Below are positions 1 through 64,000 of a stretch of 64,000 nucleotides of DNA, piece by piece; the first letter of the stretch is position 1, and each line of letters starts with the position of its first letter. The notes under the pieces were generated by a model. That model did not search any database. It was not told the origin of the DNA and saw only the letters and a program-made list of their open reading frames with translations. A program made the position numbers and the translations under genes. The stretch is from contig JAWDGP010003786.1 in the NCBI GenBank assembly GCA_033675545.1, positions 455,001 through 519,000 on the forward strand. Reading direction: 5' to 3'. This DNA comes from Elysia crispata. Its lineage: Eukaryota; Mollusca; Gastropoda; Plakobranchidae.

Positions 1-1737
1 ATAGTCTTGCCGTCTTAACCGCTGAGGAGCAGCCCGTCGGCAGCCTACTGGAACCTAGATCTTTGTGCTGTATCTATTATTGTGCTCTGGAACCTGCTGG
101 TTGTACCAAGACCACTTATTGACAATTGGGTCATAGGGGTCAGAGTTCAAAATGATCTTTCCTTTTTTTCAGAGATCGATTTTTGTCTTGGCCTTAGCCT
201 TTTCTCGATATTTTGGTAGATATTCTTGACTGTCTCTGTGTGACCAAGCGTTACGTCTATCGACCCCTTGTGTCTCCCGGTTTCTTTATTTATCTTGAAC
301 AATTGTTTTATCTCTCCCTACTTCCCATACACAACTTTCTGCCCACTCTGCCCCATATCCGCCTTTAATCGATATCAAATAATTGTGCTTTGTCAGTTTG
401 AAAAAGAAAAGCTTAGACAAATTAACGTCTTTGGAAATATTGACTTTAAATTTCTAAAATCAACAAATTTTAAAGTCTGCTCAAACTGCAAGCATAGCTG
501 GTTCTTATTCATGTGCATTTATTTAAAATCGTAATCGCTAGTGTTTTTGCAGTCACAGACTCCCGCGAGACACATCAGTCCAAGGAACTAAAACATGAAG
601 AAACGATGTAGGATAGTTTACTTTGCCAATAATTGTATAGAACAGAAAAATTGAACGTCACTGCAACTTTAATTTGAAGCTTCAGCATAAAAAATATCTC
701 AAATAATACAGTATTTTTCCCCTCTCTCCCACGTCCCCCCCACACACACACACATACAGAAAAGCGCACACTTGTTTCCTGTTAGAGATTAATTTAAGTA
801 GATCAAATTCCTCTGTAGATTTTTACTGAAGAAGCATTTAGATACTAACGTGTCGCTTTTTTCATTTTCATATGCAACCTTAGGGAGGCATTTCTGTATT
901 TTACACAAGGCGATTAAAATGTATGCAGTTCTATATATAGTTGAATTGTCTTCAACGGACCTTTTTCGTTAACTTTTTTGTAAGAGAACAAATTACGTTG
1001 TTTGCTTCTGAGGAGAAAGTCAAATCTAGTACTTCTTCACAAACTAAATGTCCATAAATTTTGATAATGAAAAAGGATCATTCTGATCACACCTACACAA
1101 AACATACAAATATTGCAATAAGACAAACATGAAAAGCATTCTTGGGAAGGGAAACAAAAGTGAACATTTTCGAAAAAGGTATGGCAGCATTGGATGGTAA
1201 TTTCCCAGTGAACTTATGTGGCAAAAATACCTACGAGGGTGGGTTGATGGAGGAAAATCATTCTACATTGCACAAACCATCACTTTATTCATTTATTATT
1301 CCGACCTCCTCGACGTGTTGCTGCTTTGCATATCATTTCAGACCCTCATCTTTGCTTTTCGAATAAATGTGAGCTTAATGCACAAAATTTAGCTTTTATA
1401 ATCCTCTGGCACACCATCATACTTTGCCATCACCGACAAAATTAATACTTTAAGTCTCAGAACGCCCGGCTCTCACCAGTTCTCCACTGGGAGCCCAGGG
1501 AAGCTACAGTCAGGTATTTAGCTCGAGGCTGATACCACTGTCATAAGGTAGCTGGAACAGACTGACTTTGTCATTATGATAAGCAAATCAGTTTCCTTGC
1601 ATCTGTTTTATCAGCATCAATCACTAAATGTTTAAAAAAGGTGTCTACATTCACATTTATCTGTGAATGACATATTTAAGGTGTTTACTTTGATAATAAA
1701 AAACAGAGTTATCACCCACAAGATAAAGGATCTCCAA

Positions 1738-1770
<33 letters not shown>

Positions 1771-3173
1771 CTGACCTTTAAGCTTTCGACTTAGGAGTAT
1801 GCATAGGACAATTCACAGTAACAGATACAATGCGATATTGATTTGCGAACTGTTTTTTATACTTCAAACGTAGGAATTCTACTCTTAAAATACTAATCAC
1901 TGTGACATAGGCTTAGTTATCTTGCTTGACAAGTGGAAGCCTGATTTGTTGCCACTTGCAGATTTTTTTTAAACACCATCAGGCATGAGTATTGCCTGCA
2001 TGGAGTGTTTTCTGCTGTCCTTTAACGCTTGTGTCAGGAGAACCCGTAGCTTCTGATAACCGCGGAAGTGATAAGATGGAATGAATGAACCTACCCAGGC
2101 TCCTCTCCTGTCGGCCAGGTATCAACACTCCGCGAGCAAAGTCTCGAGTATTCTATTCATTCACCTTGGACTTTACTTTCTCCCCTGCAGATCAAATTTG
2201 TAACGGTTTTTATCGTACTGCTTCTCCTCCCAGATCAAAGTTTTTTGGGTTAGGATTTCAAAATGTAATATTGAAGATTTATCCGAGAGGTTAATTTTGG
2301 GCACATTTCCACATCCAGGCGGATGGAACATTGTAGATGATTGTCACATGATCACACCTGCACGTGGGTTGATGTGTGCATGCACCGGGCTAGATCAGCC
2401 ATTCGAGACCCAACCCCAGTTTGGAGCCAGTGGACCGTTCTAACTCTTGAATTGTCAAGCTCTCAATTGTACGGTTGGATACTTTGAATTTTTTTTTAGG
2501 AAATCATTGTGGTTTCTGAAAACGATTTTCCTCTGAGGGTTGAGACTCAGATCGAAGGAATAAATTCGCCTAAACCAACGGTAATAATTTTTGTTTGTAT
2601 TCGAGAATATCAAACCTAACATCGGACAGTAAGAGACACGCAGAAAATGCTTTGCTTAGGTTTTTTTTTTTTGCGGATGTATCAACCGGAAAGATTATTT
2701 TGAATTGATACCTACAGCTTAACATTCAGGTGCCTTCTTTATATGTTTCTTCGAAATACGATCTTCATTTGAGATAATAAAATTAGTCGAATGTTTTAAA
2801 AGGTTTCACGAGAATTTTTTTAGGAGCTTACAATATTATTTTATATTAATTATTATATTTATTTTCGTTCTAGTTCATTATTAATAGAGCTATCCTCACA
2901 CAGATTTCTCTTTTTAATTTTGGAGCTTAGTTTCTTTGATATAGTATTTTCTCTTAGTCACTGTCAATGACAGTTTTCTAATTTAGAGGAACGGCACTAG
3001 AAAAAAAAATCTAGATCTAGGGGGGGCGTTTTTTCCTTGAGGTCTGTGTGAGTAAAAAGTTCCCCATGTTTCACTCCGTCCTCTGGCTCGAAGTTTCATG
3101 CCAAAATTAAAAATTATAAACAACGGTCGCATTTGGCTTTAAAAATCTGAAAACGAAAGCCCAGTCTCCTCTG

Positions 3174-3175
<2 letters not shown>

Positions 3176-3220
<45 letters not shown>

Positions 3221-3222
3221 GC
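3176..3222. repeat. (TA)n followed by poly-T
   Basis: About 14 TA repeats run directly into a T run of about 15. The array is self-complementary and prone to slippage. No gene is attached to it. Confidence 0.85.
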
Positions 3223-4348
3223 TGTAGGCATGTAGTAAACACAGTTTTTGCGGAGCCCTAGACCACAGGTTTGATAGTTTCGTATAAAGCGAAATTATTT
3301 GGAAAGATATCAATTAATTCCAACATGTGATACTGATACCCATGACTAATTTGTTCCACATTTTCGTAATTCTGATTGCAGTTAAACGACACCGCTATAG
3401 ATCAGCTAGTAACGGAGAAGGACATATCCTGCATTGCCATCGTTGAGTTGACTTCTCCCAACAATTTAACTTCTAGAACGAATAATTTAGAGTAGTATCA
3501 AATATCAGACTTGTAAAACGATGCACGAGAACTTAAAACTTTCAAGACAGAACCGAAGCCTTAACATCATCGCCTCTAGACAATTTTAAAGAACCGAGAA
3601 GCAGTTACCAGCCGCCATAAATAGAACAACACAAACAGAAAAAAGGCAAAGGGCAGCAACTAATACTGGTACTTATAGATGGTATTCTCCACCTTGTTGA
3701 GTCAAGACGAGACGTGTTAGCAGCACAAATATTCTTCTTTTCCTATACATAATAACAATATTGAGCCCATCTGCCAGCGGTCTTGATATTTTCAAAAGTA
3801 TTTTTGTTCCTAGGAGCGCCCAAGGAAGAAATTTTATGCGCAATGATATCGCAATGTACCGTGAAATAACGTTGCGCTCCGGGTATGGGATAACGTGAAG
3901 AAGGTTCAGGCTACTCTTTTTTATTTCATATTATTCCACAACTACCGTCATCAAGGTCAGTGACTTTGAGGTGGGCACAGCGCTTCATAAATCTAGATCC
4001 AGTGACCAAATTGGTTTTCTGGTGTCTATTTCCCACAATTCAAACTTCTAGGTTAGAACATTGGATCTTATTTCAAATATCTGCTTGCTAGTCAAGATTA
4101 AAAGGGTCAATATACTGCCGGAGTCTGGTATCACTCAATGATTACTCAGAATAGCTTCGCTTGTATTAAGGTGTGGATAAAAACTGGACTCTATCAATTT
4201 TCAAGAATGGTATATACATGTAGGCTTACTTTAAAAATGCATGTATTAACTATGTAAATGTTTATACTTTGACTATCAATCAATACAGTGTTCCATGAAA
4301 ATGTATTTGCCTTTCTCACAATTGCCATTTTTCAAGTCTTATGGTCCA

Positions 4349-4497
<149 letters not shown>

Positions 4498-7400
4498 TTA
4501 CGTTTTGTTATTTTTTTTTTCTCTTTATTTGTACATCCTATGCAAGTCAATCTAATCCATAATCATTATGATTTGATTTAGAATAGCATAACGCACTAAG
4601 ACTAAACACAACAGTTATCGACAGGGCTTGTCTTAGTGTACCTTAAATCTTCAGTTCAAATCAAACATATAGTAAACCAAATCCATGGTTTCATTTTGAA
4701 ACCAGCAACTTCACGCCCTAAGAGCTGACTAGTGCCGAACTTCTCAGAGCATTTTTTTCAACATAAGTCTTACTCACACCACGTACATGGGTCTCAAGTC
4801 TAATAAATATAGTGCACAGATGACAGCCATGTTGTATTTTAGCATTCCTAACTGCTTTTCCCACAGCCGTTAAAATTCTTGTGTCAGAAAACTTTTTTCC
4901 GGTTCCGTCTATTTCCATGTTATATAACAACAATGGCGGATCTTTCCACCAAAAAAAAAAAAAACATCTTAAGTATGACGAAAACTAAAGAAAGGCTACG
5001 CGTCATGGAGAAAGAGAACCCAGGAAAACATATTTCCTGTATGTGATTGCCCGGGCCTGAGTGAGCCCATTAACCTGCAAACTGTCACACTGATCTGACG
5101 TCTGCTCGCTAGTCGCTCCATGGCTCAGGTCTGGCGTGTGATCTGTCCAGACAGTCAGGCCAGGTTGGACGCTGTAATGGTCACACGTCGAGTTTTCATT
5201 TTCCTTATGTATCTTTTCCTCGCCCTGGATATAATGAGCCCAAGTTTTTAGGCTTTTTTTTCTTCAACATTTTGTGATCAGGAGCAATGGTGCGGTCACT
5301 GCTCTAGGTTTTGAAGTTCTGCTTTGTCAAGTCTTGGTGTACCTGGTGTGGGCCTATTTGTTTATATGAGGCACCAACAGCATGTTAACTATCTCGATAG
5401 AACTGTTCCCCCACTGCAACAGATCGGGTTATTCTGGCGGAGTACCATGTGACAAGCCTAACGATTGGGCTTGCTTCTGGCCTGTAATTGGGTTCCCAGA
5501 TTCCATGACCCGGAGATACTGTAATGACGCCGACAATGTGATGTTTCTACCTGTCACTTCTACCAGTCGCAGATAGTCTCAGTTGAGGCTGTCACAAGTT
5601 GCCTTCATTTTTAAGTTTGGATTCAGAACTGTTTGCTGTAGTTAAGGTTTGTTTATTTTCTTTGATGAAATCGGTAAGTGCTGATTTTTTTAGGTTGGGT
5701 TCAACATTGAAATATTAAGAGTGTTCTAACTGTGCTAAAGCATCTGGCTGCCAAAGTGAACTACAGACCATGAGAAGCCAAAGCTTTTAAATTCCATCAT
5801 AATTTTGTAACATAGAAGTATATCTTTAACGTATGATAAAAAAGTGTCGGCCAGTATTCTATCTCTCCAGACTTGGTTATACTGTCCATCGCTACAGCTA
5901 CTGGTCACTATCAGTGAAGACCCCACTCCAGAGGTGTCAAAAAGTTTCCTGTTTCAGTGACAGGTCTATATCTAATTAGCTTGCTAAGCTTTGTCAAGAT
6001 GGCTAACTGGCTAACTCTACTCAGGCTCTGCCACAAGTTATAATCATTACTCCAGCTCCAGGTCTGTGTGTTTTCTTAGAGTGCATACCATGGCTTTCTC
6101 ACATGGATTATTTCACACATCAAGAAATGTATAATCCATGATGTGTTTGCAATCTGCGGTTACTCAAGAAATGAACAATGGCTTTTTCGGCGTAGGATAA
6201 TCTTCCTAACCTTGCTGCAGACGATGTCTCAACTTTTAGCTCAAAAGAAATCTGATCAAAATCTGTCATTTTTTATTTTGCTGATTTTCGTGAATGGATA
6301 TCATAACATTGAAATTTATCGTCATAAGAAACTTTGATCAAATTCATCTAAGTAGTGAATCTTGTTAATTTGCTTGATTGTTTCACGTACTGTAAGTTAA
6401 ATCATATTTGAGCCAATAAACATCTCTATCACCACTTCAACTCAAGTTAGTTAAAAGAAAGTGATTATTCGGATGGATGGAATGTTTTTTTTTATTTTAA
6501 AAAAATCATTTCGTCATGAACTTGCAGGGTGAGCTTTGTTACCCTTGTAACTGCTCTTTTTAATATTGTACATTTGCGCATTGAACTATTTTCATTAGAA
6601 TGATAGGCCTATTAGATTTAAGGAGTGATAGATTCGACATAATTGGAGAAAATGTGATGCAATAAATGTCTCACTGTTCCCGTCTACACACAAAACAAAA
6701 CATTGCGAGATGTCAACGTTACTGTATTTACTATTGATGTGCTGCACCGTAGCTGAGGCGCTGATTCTTACTTACTGTAATTGTTCCTAAATAGGATCAG
6801 AGTTTGCTTTTTAGCATTACTTTTAGAATTGATCAATTCATTCCCTGGGCCACTATAAACGTTTTGTGTGAAATTGTGAAAAAAACAATCAAATATCAAT
6901 GACACTCCAAAACAAACTTTTATAAAATAGACATGCCTAAACCAATTGAAATTTTCATATTAAGATGAGGATGGAAATAAAGAATGCTGACATTAAAATT
7001 GATTCTTTATCTGTTTTTGCTAGACAAACTGCAAGCCGTTTTTTTTTTCCGAAAAATTCTGAACCCAGAGAGACCTAGATCGAAAATTGATTTTAAAAAT
7101 TTGGCTGTCGGGCTAGATCGGATTAGAATAAGAGAGAGAAATCATCGAAACTGGATACGAAAACTGGTATAAAGTTCTAGAATGTGATGTATAATTTCGA
7201 GCGTTTGGACTATTCCGATTATTCTGCAAAATAAATTCAAGTTACATCTTTTTGAGAATCGATAGAATAAAAGAATGAATTTGAATGTGACCGGAATCCA
7301 TCGATATTAACTTCAACGCGATACTTTGCTGAAAAATAAAACCAACTTTGAAAGTTAAGAACTAGATCTAACATGGATTCTTAAATGTTTTATGCAGATC

Positions 7401-8081
7401 GAATAAGAGATTCAAAAAGTTTCATCTGTGTTGCCTAAGTGAACCAAAACGACATGTCTCAAAGCATGTGCCAGCAACGTTGAGGTTTCGCGCTTGTGCA
7501 CTTTCGAAAGCGCGACCAAAAATAGAGTTCCCAGCATGATTGTGTATAGTAAAAGATGATCCAAATCTGATTTTACTTGAGTGGGAAAAGTCGGAAATGA
7601 TGTGCTTAGTTTTGTCAAAGTCTACTACGCTTTTAGTAGATGGAAGTTTTCTACGCATATATTGGCATTGGGCGAGTTTCATTTTCTCAAAATAACAGGA
7701 ATATGATTTTCTAAGGTTTTGAATTTGCTTGTCGTGAATATCATTTCTAACACATTTGTTTCCGTTTGGAGAAAAGTCAGGAGTGATTGGCAGTTTACGA
7801 AAATTAGAGATATCTAGTCAAACGAAGTAAGTTATAAAATTATTGTTATTAACCCTCACGTGACTATGGGCCTTGTTGCGACAGACCTTGGAATGCGCCA
7901 TCATAGTGTAAGTCTCCAGTGTTAGATTCATTAGATGGACAGTAATAAATACATGTTAGCTCCGCCTATCATAATTATCAGCATCGCTTAGCTTCTACAA
8001 TAGTCTTCAGTAGTCAGATAGATTAGCAAGTACATAACATGACGCATTAGGACTAAACGGGTATATCACACGAGCAGGGGG

Positions 8082-8370
<289 letters not shown>

Positions 8371-8436
8371 TTCACTGGAAAGCATTGTTTAAATTCTCAT
8401 TATAAACAGTCTTCATCCATACTTGACTTACTTGAC

Positions 8437-8760
8437 TTATCGCCGTTCCGCATCGTAGTCGTCAGACTGCAACGCCTCGGCTGCCTTTTGTATTCTTGTG
8501 CATAGTATCCTCCACTGATCCCTCTGTTCTGCGATCTTTTTCAGGTTTTCAATGTCTTTGAAGGTTTTAAGACCATAAGTATTGCTTTCTAATCGGGACA
8601 AGTCGTTGTTCAAGACCACTGGCAAGGTAGTGATTGGTCTTCCCCTGTATTTGTCCCCTTGTGGGACAAAGAATCCTTCCATGGCTTTATTGGCTGGGAT
8701 TTCTCTGTCGCGTCGCAGTATATGTCCGAACAAACGCCATCTGTTTTCCAAAACATCCAT
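8437..8760 (-). mobile_element. 5'-truncated LINE retrotransposon, C-terminal tail of reverse transcriptase ORF
   Basis: A 107-codon minus-strand frame carries RWRLFGHILRR, then KYRGRPITTLP and later QRDQWRILCTRIQKAAE. This order (a W/LFGHxLRR motif, a GRP-TTLP stretch, a final RDxWRxL segment) is typical of the C-terminal tail after the reverse transcriptase in many animal non-LTR retrotransposons. The catalytic RT domain and endonuclease are absent and an in-frame stop lies just upstream of the ATG, so this is a 5'-truncated copy, the usual result of incomplete target-primed reverse transcription. Directly after the stop are two copies of AAGTCAAGT (about 8421-8438), which look like a short tandem 3' tail. 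The clade (RTE-like or other) cannot be fixed by eye. Confidence 0.72.
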
Positions 8761-9856
8761 ACTTACCTTTCAATATATGCAAGTAAATCTTTTGGGTTTT
8801 TTAGTATGTACGTTTTGAACGTTCATGTAGTTTTATTGGTCGACTGAGAATGATTTTACAAGAGAGTTAGGTGACAACATACATATTTGCAACATCAACG
8901 CCTCATCTTTGCTAAGTAAAGGAAAAAGTCAATACCAAGGTATTTTTAATCAAGAACAAAACAGTTAAGTCACGATGTTTTGGGCACGCATTTGACCGAC
9001 TTTGCTAATAAATAATTGCCTAGGGCAAAAATCTGGTTTTTATCGCTGTGTGTGGGTTTATTTATTTTTTTTTGTTTTTTTTTTTATTTTTTTTTTTTTA
9101 GGAAGAATATTTTTCTCATGAGCGTAATTGGACATTTTTTTTTCGGGCTTAATCACATGCGGAATAGACTGCACTTCTCAGAAGTTAGGATCTGGTGAAC
9201 CTTAAAGTGAAAAGTGATAGCCAGGGAATGAATGTCAGCAGACGATAAAGAAAATCTGCACCAAAGATTAAAAATTGAATTAAAAATATCCGAGTTTAGA
9301 ATGATCGTTTCAGTATTCTGTTGTTTGTTTTTTATACCTCTGGAACAAAAAAAAAGCGGATTTTAATATGCTGGCGTGAATCGCTGCGAATGAAACATAC
9401 ATTGAGTTTGACATACAAAGTTCTTTAAAAACTTATCATCGGTTCCCTTGGAAGATGTCAAACTTACGAACCTTACTTCCTCCCACGTGATGATAGACAG
9501 TATCCGCATGTGATTTTCAAGCGTGTTATCTTTCTCGAGTTTAAAGATCAAACACATTCTATAATATACTCGCTGGGTAAAGTCACATAAAATACAGTCT
9601 TGACGAGGAATATCATATCCAGCAATTTACACCTAAATCGTGATTATATCGACACTAATTGACTCTCCGGATCCGGTATCGAATAATTATTTAACTGGCC
9701 AGCTGCAGGTAGGCCTGCAGACCTCAGCAAATATTACATTAAGATTTAGAACAATCAGGGTACTTGGTAACTTTATATTTAGAAGCGTTAACTCAATGTG
9801 TATGTAACATGAATAATGACGTCAAGGTGCATAATAATATTATAGAATGGCTTGGA

Positions 9857-9987
<131 letters not shown>

Positions 9988-12173
9988 CTATCACTCTCTG
10001 TGAAGAGTAAAGAGTATTGAATGATTCAAAAATTAATTTCCCTCTGATTTTGTTTTAAACATATGAAAGCTATGTTTCATAACTGTTTCTTAGGTTACCA
10101 CAAATACAATAAATTCGTCTAAGAGAAATAATGGTGTAAATATTAGTCTACTTTGTAGGGCATTTACTGTTTTTCTTTCGATAAATCCTCTCTCTGCTAT
10201 CCACCTTCTTGGTTAATTCATCAAAATTCGAGTGCCTTGTTGAAAACCTACACATTTTAATCTGATGTAGAAACATCTCTTCATCTTTATGTTATTTTTT
10301 CTTCTATGGTTCTGACTTCAGCTCGTTAACTTTGAAACATCAACAAATTTCCTCTCGAGTCTGAGGGCAAGGTGTTATTCTCGACAATATTTGTAGCTAG
10401 CTCTTCTGGCAACTAGTGTCCCTTTGGTGCTCAAGCTGTTGCCACTGGGGATGGTGTCAGAAGCCAAAAAAAAAAAGCATCCACATCCTGGTATTTTTTC
10501 TTCTTTTTATTGTATCGGTGACAAGGGGTTAAGTTTTGAACTATCGCATACCCTCGGTTTTTCGCCACAGTGTAGCACATATCCAGGATTAGCGCTGCTT
10601 CAAAACTTTCCTCAGTTGTAATATGCCATAGATAGTGTCATTTCGGATAATAATGGTAAGTTTAACAATGCTATTCATGAAGTGATAGAATTAAAAAATC
10701 AGTTCACATCTTAAAATCTACATTCATAAATATTCATAGCTCAAATTAATAGTATAAACCTGTAAATGATAGCAATCGTACATATTATTTTGCTTCCGTC
10801 AGCCAAATCTGCACTCTGATTTTTAACTTTAATCTTTTAGGAAAGCAATCAGAGTATGGTATTGTTATCTCACTTGTATAACAATCCATCTGCTGAATTA
10901 TTTTTCTGGGAACTCTGGTTAACGTGAGGTGGCATGTATTTCAACTGCACTTAAACTCCCTCGATCTACCTTGTTTTATCTTTATTGAAATACGGAGGGA
11001 ACAAAATCTGCAACGACAAAATAAGAAACAATGAACTAATTTTCCGAAATTTAATCATTACCGGTATATGAAGTATTTTTTTTAATGAATATAGGATCGA
11101 TATACGAATTATCGACTTTATAAATATCTCGATTTGAAATGAGACTAAGTAATCCAAACGTAGATATAAAGGCAAAAAAAAAACATAAATAAACAAAATA
11201 AATATGGCATTATAGCATACGGCAACTAACTAGAAAAACATAGACATGTCGGCTGCTCTGTATATTTGATAGCAATGGCACCATGTTGTAAAATGCAACA
11301 CAATACATCGTCGTCATCATTAACTTGTGCCAACCCGTTTTTAAGATAAGCCAACAAGGTTTCAAGCAACACTTGGCTTAAAGCGAGTCTGGTCTAGTTG
11401 TCACAGTGCTAAGCTTATGGCTCAGACGTTGTGCAATATTTAGTTTTCGTCGACCATGTTGTTATTTTCATGCCCATTAATATTTCTGGGGAGGACTTAA
11501 GTGAGCACCAAGCTGTGAAAGAGTAGTGTGAGCTACACATTAGAAAAAAAGTTAGACATCATCTTTTGGAAAAGACCATTTATTGGTACTTGACTTAGAC
11601 TACATCACGTACGTTTGAGCATAAGGCTTTACTTTGTGATCTGTGGTTATCTGTACGATGTATGTACAGGAACGTTAGCCGGTGCATTACACATTATTAA
11701 GTTTTAATAAACTTAAATTATTAGCGGGAACATTTTATCTCAGCTTTAGATTAAAAAAAAAATCTAGTTGACCCTTCAGATTCCCATAAGATGTCTGCCC
11801 TGTAACACAACACACCTGGTTATGTCCTGGTTACGACGAAATCGAGTGATTCATATATAAACAGCAGTTAATTTCTTGTCAGCCATCGACATTCTCAGAT
11901 CCTGTTACTCAGTCATCATCATGCACGTTTAAACAATTCTGGAACGCTGTAACCTTTAGGTATTTTGTGAGGGACTTCATAGCCCTCTAATGAGCGTTTA
12001 TTTAAAGGACCTTTAATGGAGTTGAAAAAAAAAATAGCTGATTTCCCATACTTTCGTATTCAAGTGAAAATTTGCGTTAAAATATTGTGTTAGGTTATAA
12101 ATAGTTTGGATTGAGGAGGAAAGTCATAGACAGACAAATATGGAGAGTGAGAGGCAGACATTGATAGAATGAA

Positions 12174-12296
<123 letters not shown>

Positions 12297-12639
12297 TGGG
12301 AGATCGCAGAAAAGGGGGGAAAAAGGGGAGAGGAACTGAAAAAAATGAAAATTATTTGCAGATATGTGGAATATTTTTTCTCCTACACTAATTTTGGGTA
12401 AAATTTCAAAATATCATATCAGTACATTTATATTGATTATGACATATCCTGCTATCCAGCTGCATAAAGATCTTTCTGTTACCATCTTGCCATGTTGATA
12501 TGCATGCATTTGTCTCACATACGACTGTCTTTTCTCCGATGACCTATCTATCGCCAGTATATATATCTACATTCTTGTGTGTCCATATATCTATCAAATT
12601 ATATTTGTTTTGTTTTTTTAATATCTACAAACGCATCTT

Positions 12640-12815
12640 TCCGTCGACTTACTTTCTCATCCTTTTATACTCATTCTATCTTATTCCACCTATCTATCTA
12701 TCGGCCTTTCTATTTATCTATTGAATGATTGTCTGTCTCTCTCTATCCGTCTATCTATCTATCGGACTGTCTGCCTGTGTATCTGTCTTGTCTGTCTGTC
12801 TATCTATCTATCAGT
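12640..12815 (+). repeat. Imperfect TCTA/TCTG tetranucleotide tract
   Basis: Pyrimidine-rich stretch of scattered TCTA, TCTG and CTAT units, strongly degenerate. No gene is seen. Confidence 0.7.
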
Positions 12816-14218
12816 GCTGGAGCAAACTTTTGAAGACGACTGAGGTCGTAAGGCTTTCAGTGGTGACCGATACACAAATACTGGTCGTCCAAATGTCTTG
12901 ATGACTCAATGGAACTACCGTAGATGGCAATATAGAAGCATAAAGCGAGCGGGATGCTTTTTGTTTTTCTTGTGAGATATGTGAACTAAACTGAGTGGGG
13001 CCCTTGATCTATACCAGACATTCAGGCACTTTGTTAATTTCTTATCTTCACTGAGGCCGAGTTTGTATTGACAGTGTTTGCACATCAGAGAAAATGCTGT
13101 TTGTTTTCTAGGCTAGATTAGGTTAATTTCATAACGAAATCGCCGTGCATAGACCCCTCACCGTCATATCAAGTTGACAATGGGGCGGAGGGGAGAGTGA
13201 AAATTGAGGGTAATTAAGATACCGCTTACTTGTACCAGATCATATTATATAAGATCTAGACTATCCTTTTCTGCATCTGTGTGTGAAAATCATCCTTTGG
13301 TGTTTGATATTTCTGTGAATTTTAGTTTCTGTCCATTTTGCACTGTTTCTTCACATATTGCATTCGTCGCACAAGAGCATTGCTTTAATATCATCCAGTG
13401 TGATTTACTGTAAGTACATTTTTAAATGGTAGCATTTAGAAAGAAAGTCCGCCTTCACATTTTATTTATAGTCGCTGTCACTGTCTAAAAGATTTTACTG
13501 TTAATTTCGTACGCTCAATAAAACTATACGTAATATTTGCATTTTTAAATTTGCAGATTGCTGAAAAAGAATATTATTATGTCAATTCCAAATAGAAGTC
13601 TCTGCTACTTAAGTTAAATGCGGGGCCTTAAAAAAGCATCCGGACATTGATAATAATCTTTGCATTCAGGGGAGACAAAAGCAGAGCTATTAATAACTGT
13701 TAAAGGCTCAAGTAAAGTAAAGACAAGACAGACATTCACAAAGATAGTCTATACTGATGTGTGTGTAGGAGCGTACGCGTGTGTTCCTTGGCTACAGGGA
13801 TTTATAATGGTCTTGTCACGACCTAGAACATGTTGCAAGTGAACAGAACACACTTGGATTATGAGGAAGTCTTGACTGTTTGATTCGAGTTATTTTAAGA
13901 CACCATCGAGCATCCGGATGTGCGTGGCCCTCCATTTAACCTCTTTTTTTCTTACAATATCAACCATATTTTTAAAGTATTACACTTGTTCTGATTGTCC
14001 TGGTGAAGATAAAAAAATTCCCTTCTATCACCTGGACCATTTTATTTATAAAATAAGTAATATGTAAGTTGTTTGTTTGCTTGTTTTGTTTTCCTGTAAG
14101 ATAAACTTTTTTGTTCCTTTCTATACTTTTCTCGATCTAACATATTGGTGGATTTGCATTTTTCCATACGTTCGTTATTTTGCATAAAATATAAAATGAG
14201 ACAGCAGTTGGAGAAAGG

Positions 14219-14326
<108 letters not shown>

Positions 14327-14821
14327 GAGATAAAAGGGTACCGGGTGTTATGTGTCAATGTTTCACTTAGGATGTAAATAACATTAAAGAAGGACATACT
14401 TTTCTTACGCTCATAATTACTAAACTCCTTTTTCTCTGCTTCTTTCATTATTTCATTATTTTGTTAACAATTTGTCTATCTTTATCTTCAATGGAGCGAA
14501 ACTACTTTATTCTGCTGAAGTATCCCTGTGTGTTTGTTCAGAACTGTAAGGAATCCATACTTATTGTGTGAGGGAGGCTAGAATGTATCTAGATGAGCGT
14601 AATTCGACACAAACTTGGAATTCGACAAAAATGACCTCGATCATGTCATAAGATTGCAGTATTCGATACTTAATGATCCTAAGTTAAAATCATCCTCTGT
14701 TACCATTCTTCTAGGGTGACTCCCTCAGAAGTCAAGTGTGACGTCACATCCGCAATGTGCTGAGGACGCTTGTTTGATTGCCGCTTGGTCTCTGTGGCTG
14801 TAAGGTATCGCCCCTCACAGT

Positions 14822-64000
<49,179 letters not shown>

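Noticed and set aside
4778..4933. Minus-strand frame with two ATGs (MEIDGTGKKFSDTRIL...) ending at a gtgagt donor
   Set aside because: Looks moderately coding, but no second exon, homology or promoter is visible. Too little to call.
9363..9557. Minus-strand frame with donor-like gtaagg and gtaagt sites
   Set aside because: Short, AT-rich, no partner exon and no homology.

Overview
The window is eukaryotic genomic DNA. It is AT-rich and intron-rich, with GT/AG splice junctions, many long microsatellites and old transposon debris. Gene content and repeat style suggest an invertebrate, most likely a lophotrochozoan such as a gastropod mollusc. That placement is an inference with low to moderate confidence. 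There are no operons, ribosome-binding sites or prokaryotic features.

One large gene dominates the + strand from about 14822 to beyond the right edge. Joining its exons by splice sites and codon phase gives a synaptotagmin-like protein (Slp family, most like vertebrate Slp4/Slp5 and Drosophila bitesize). The N-terminus is a Slp homology domain with an eight-cysteine zinc finger between two helices, the known Rab27-binding module (exons at 14822-16229). A very long Ser/Pro/Lys-rich linker of about 1,800 residues follows (exons between 30135 and 51707), then C2A (57780-62449) and the start of C2B (63118-64000). The last part of C2B lies outside the window. The core model holds about 2,270 codons. 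The family acts as a Rab effector and membrane/phospholipid tether in exocytosis and apical membrane traffic.

Layout: 1-14821 has no supportable gene on the + strand; it holds microsatellites and a minus-strand LINE tail (8437-8760). 14822-16229 holds four exons for the Rab-binding domain. 16230-30134 is a 13.9 kb intron full of CT, TA, AAT and GATA arrays. 30135-43288 holds the linker exons, all phase 1 to phase 1. 43289-57779 holds small and alternative exons that change phase from 1 to 0. 57780-64000 holds the C2 exons, interrupted by an intron with a MADF-domain transposon relic (59844-60071) and a 39-bp minisatellite (61249-61433).

The most interesting points concern isoform architecture: (i) a Cys replaces the invariant Trp of the SGAWF-type Rab27 contact motif; (ii) the 2.8 kb linker exon can read through to a stop with a nearby AATAAA, giving a form without C2 domains; (iii) several candidate exons share a 1-to-0 phase and so can only be alternatives to one another; (iv) two 33-nt basic microexons and other symmetric cassette exons keep frame exactly; (v) there are signs of coding exons on the opposite strand inside the introns. 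Exon calls rest on splice-site appearance and frame only and need transcript data.
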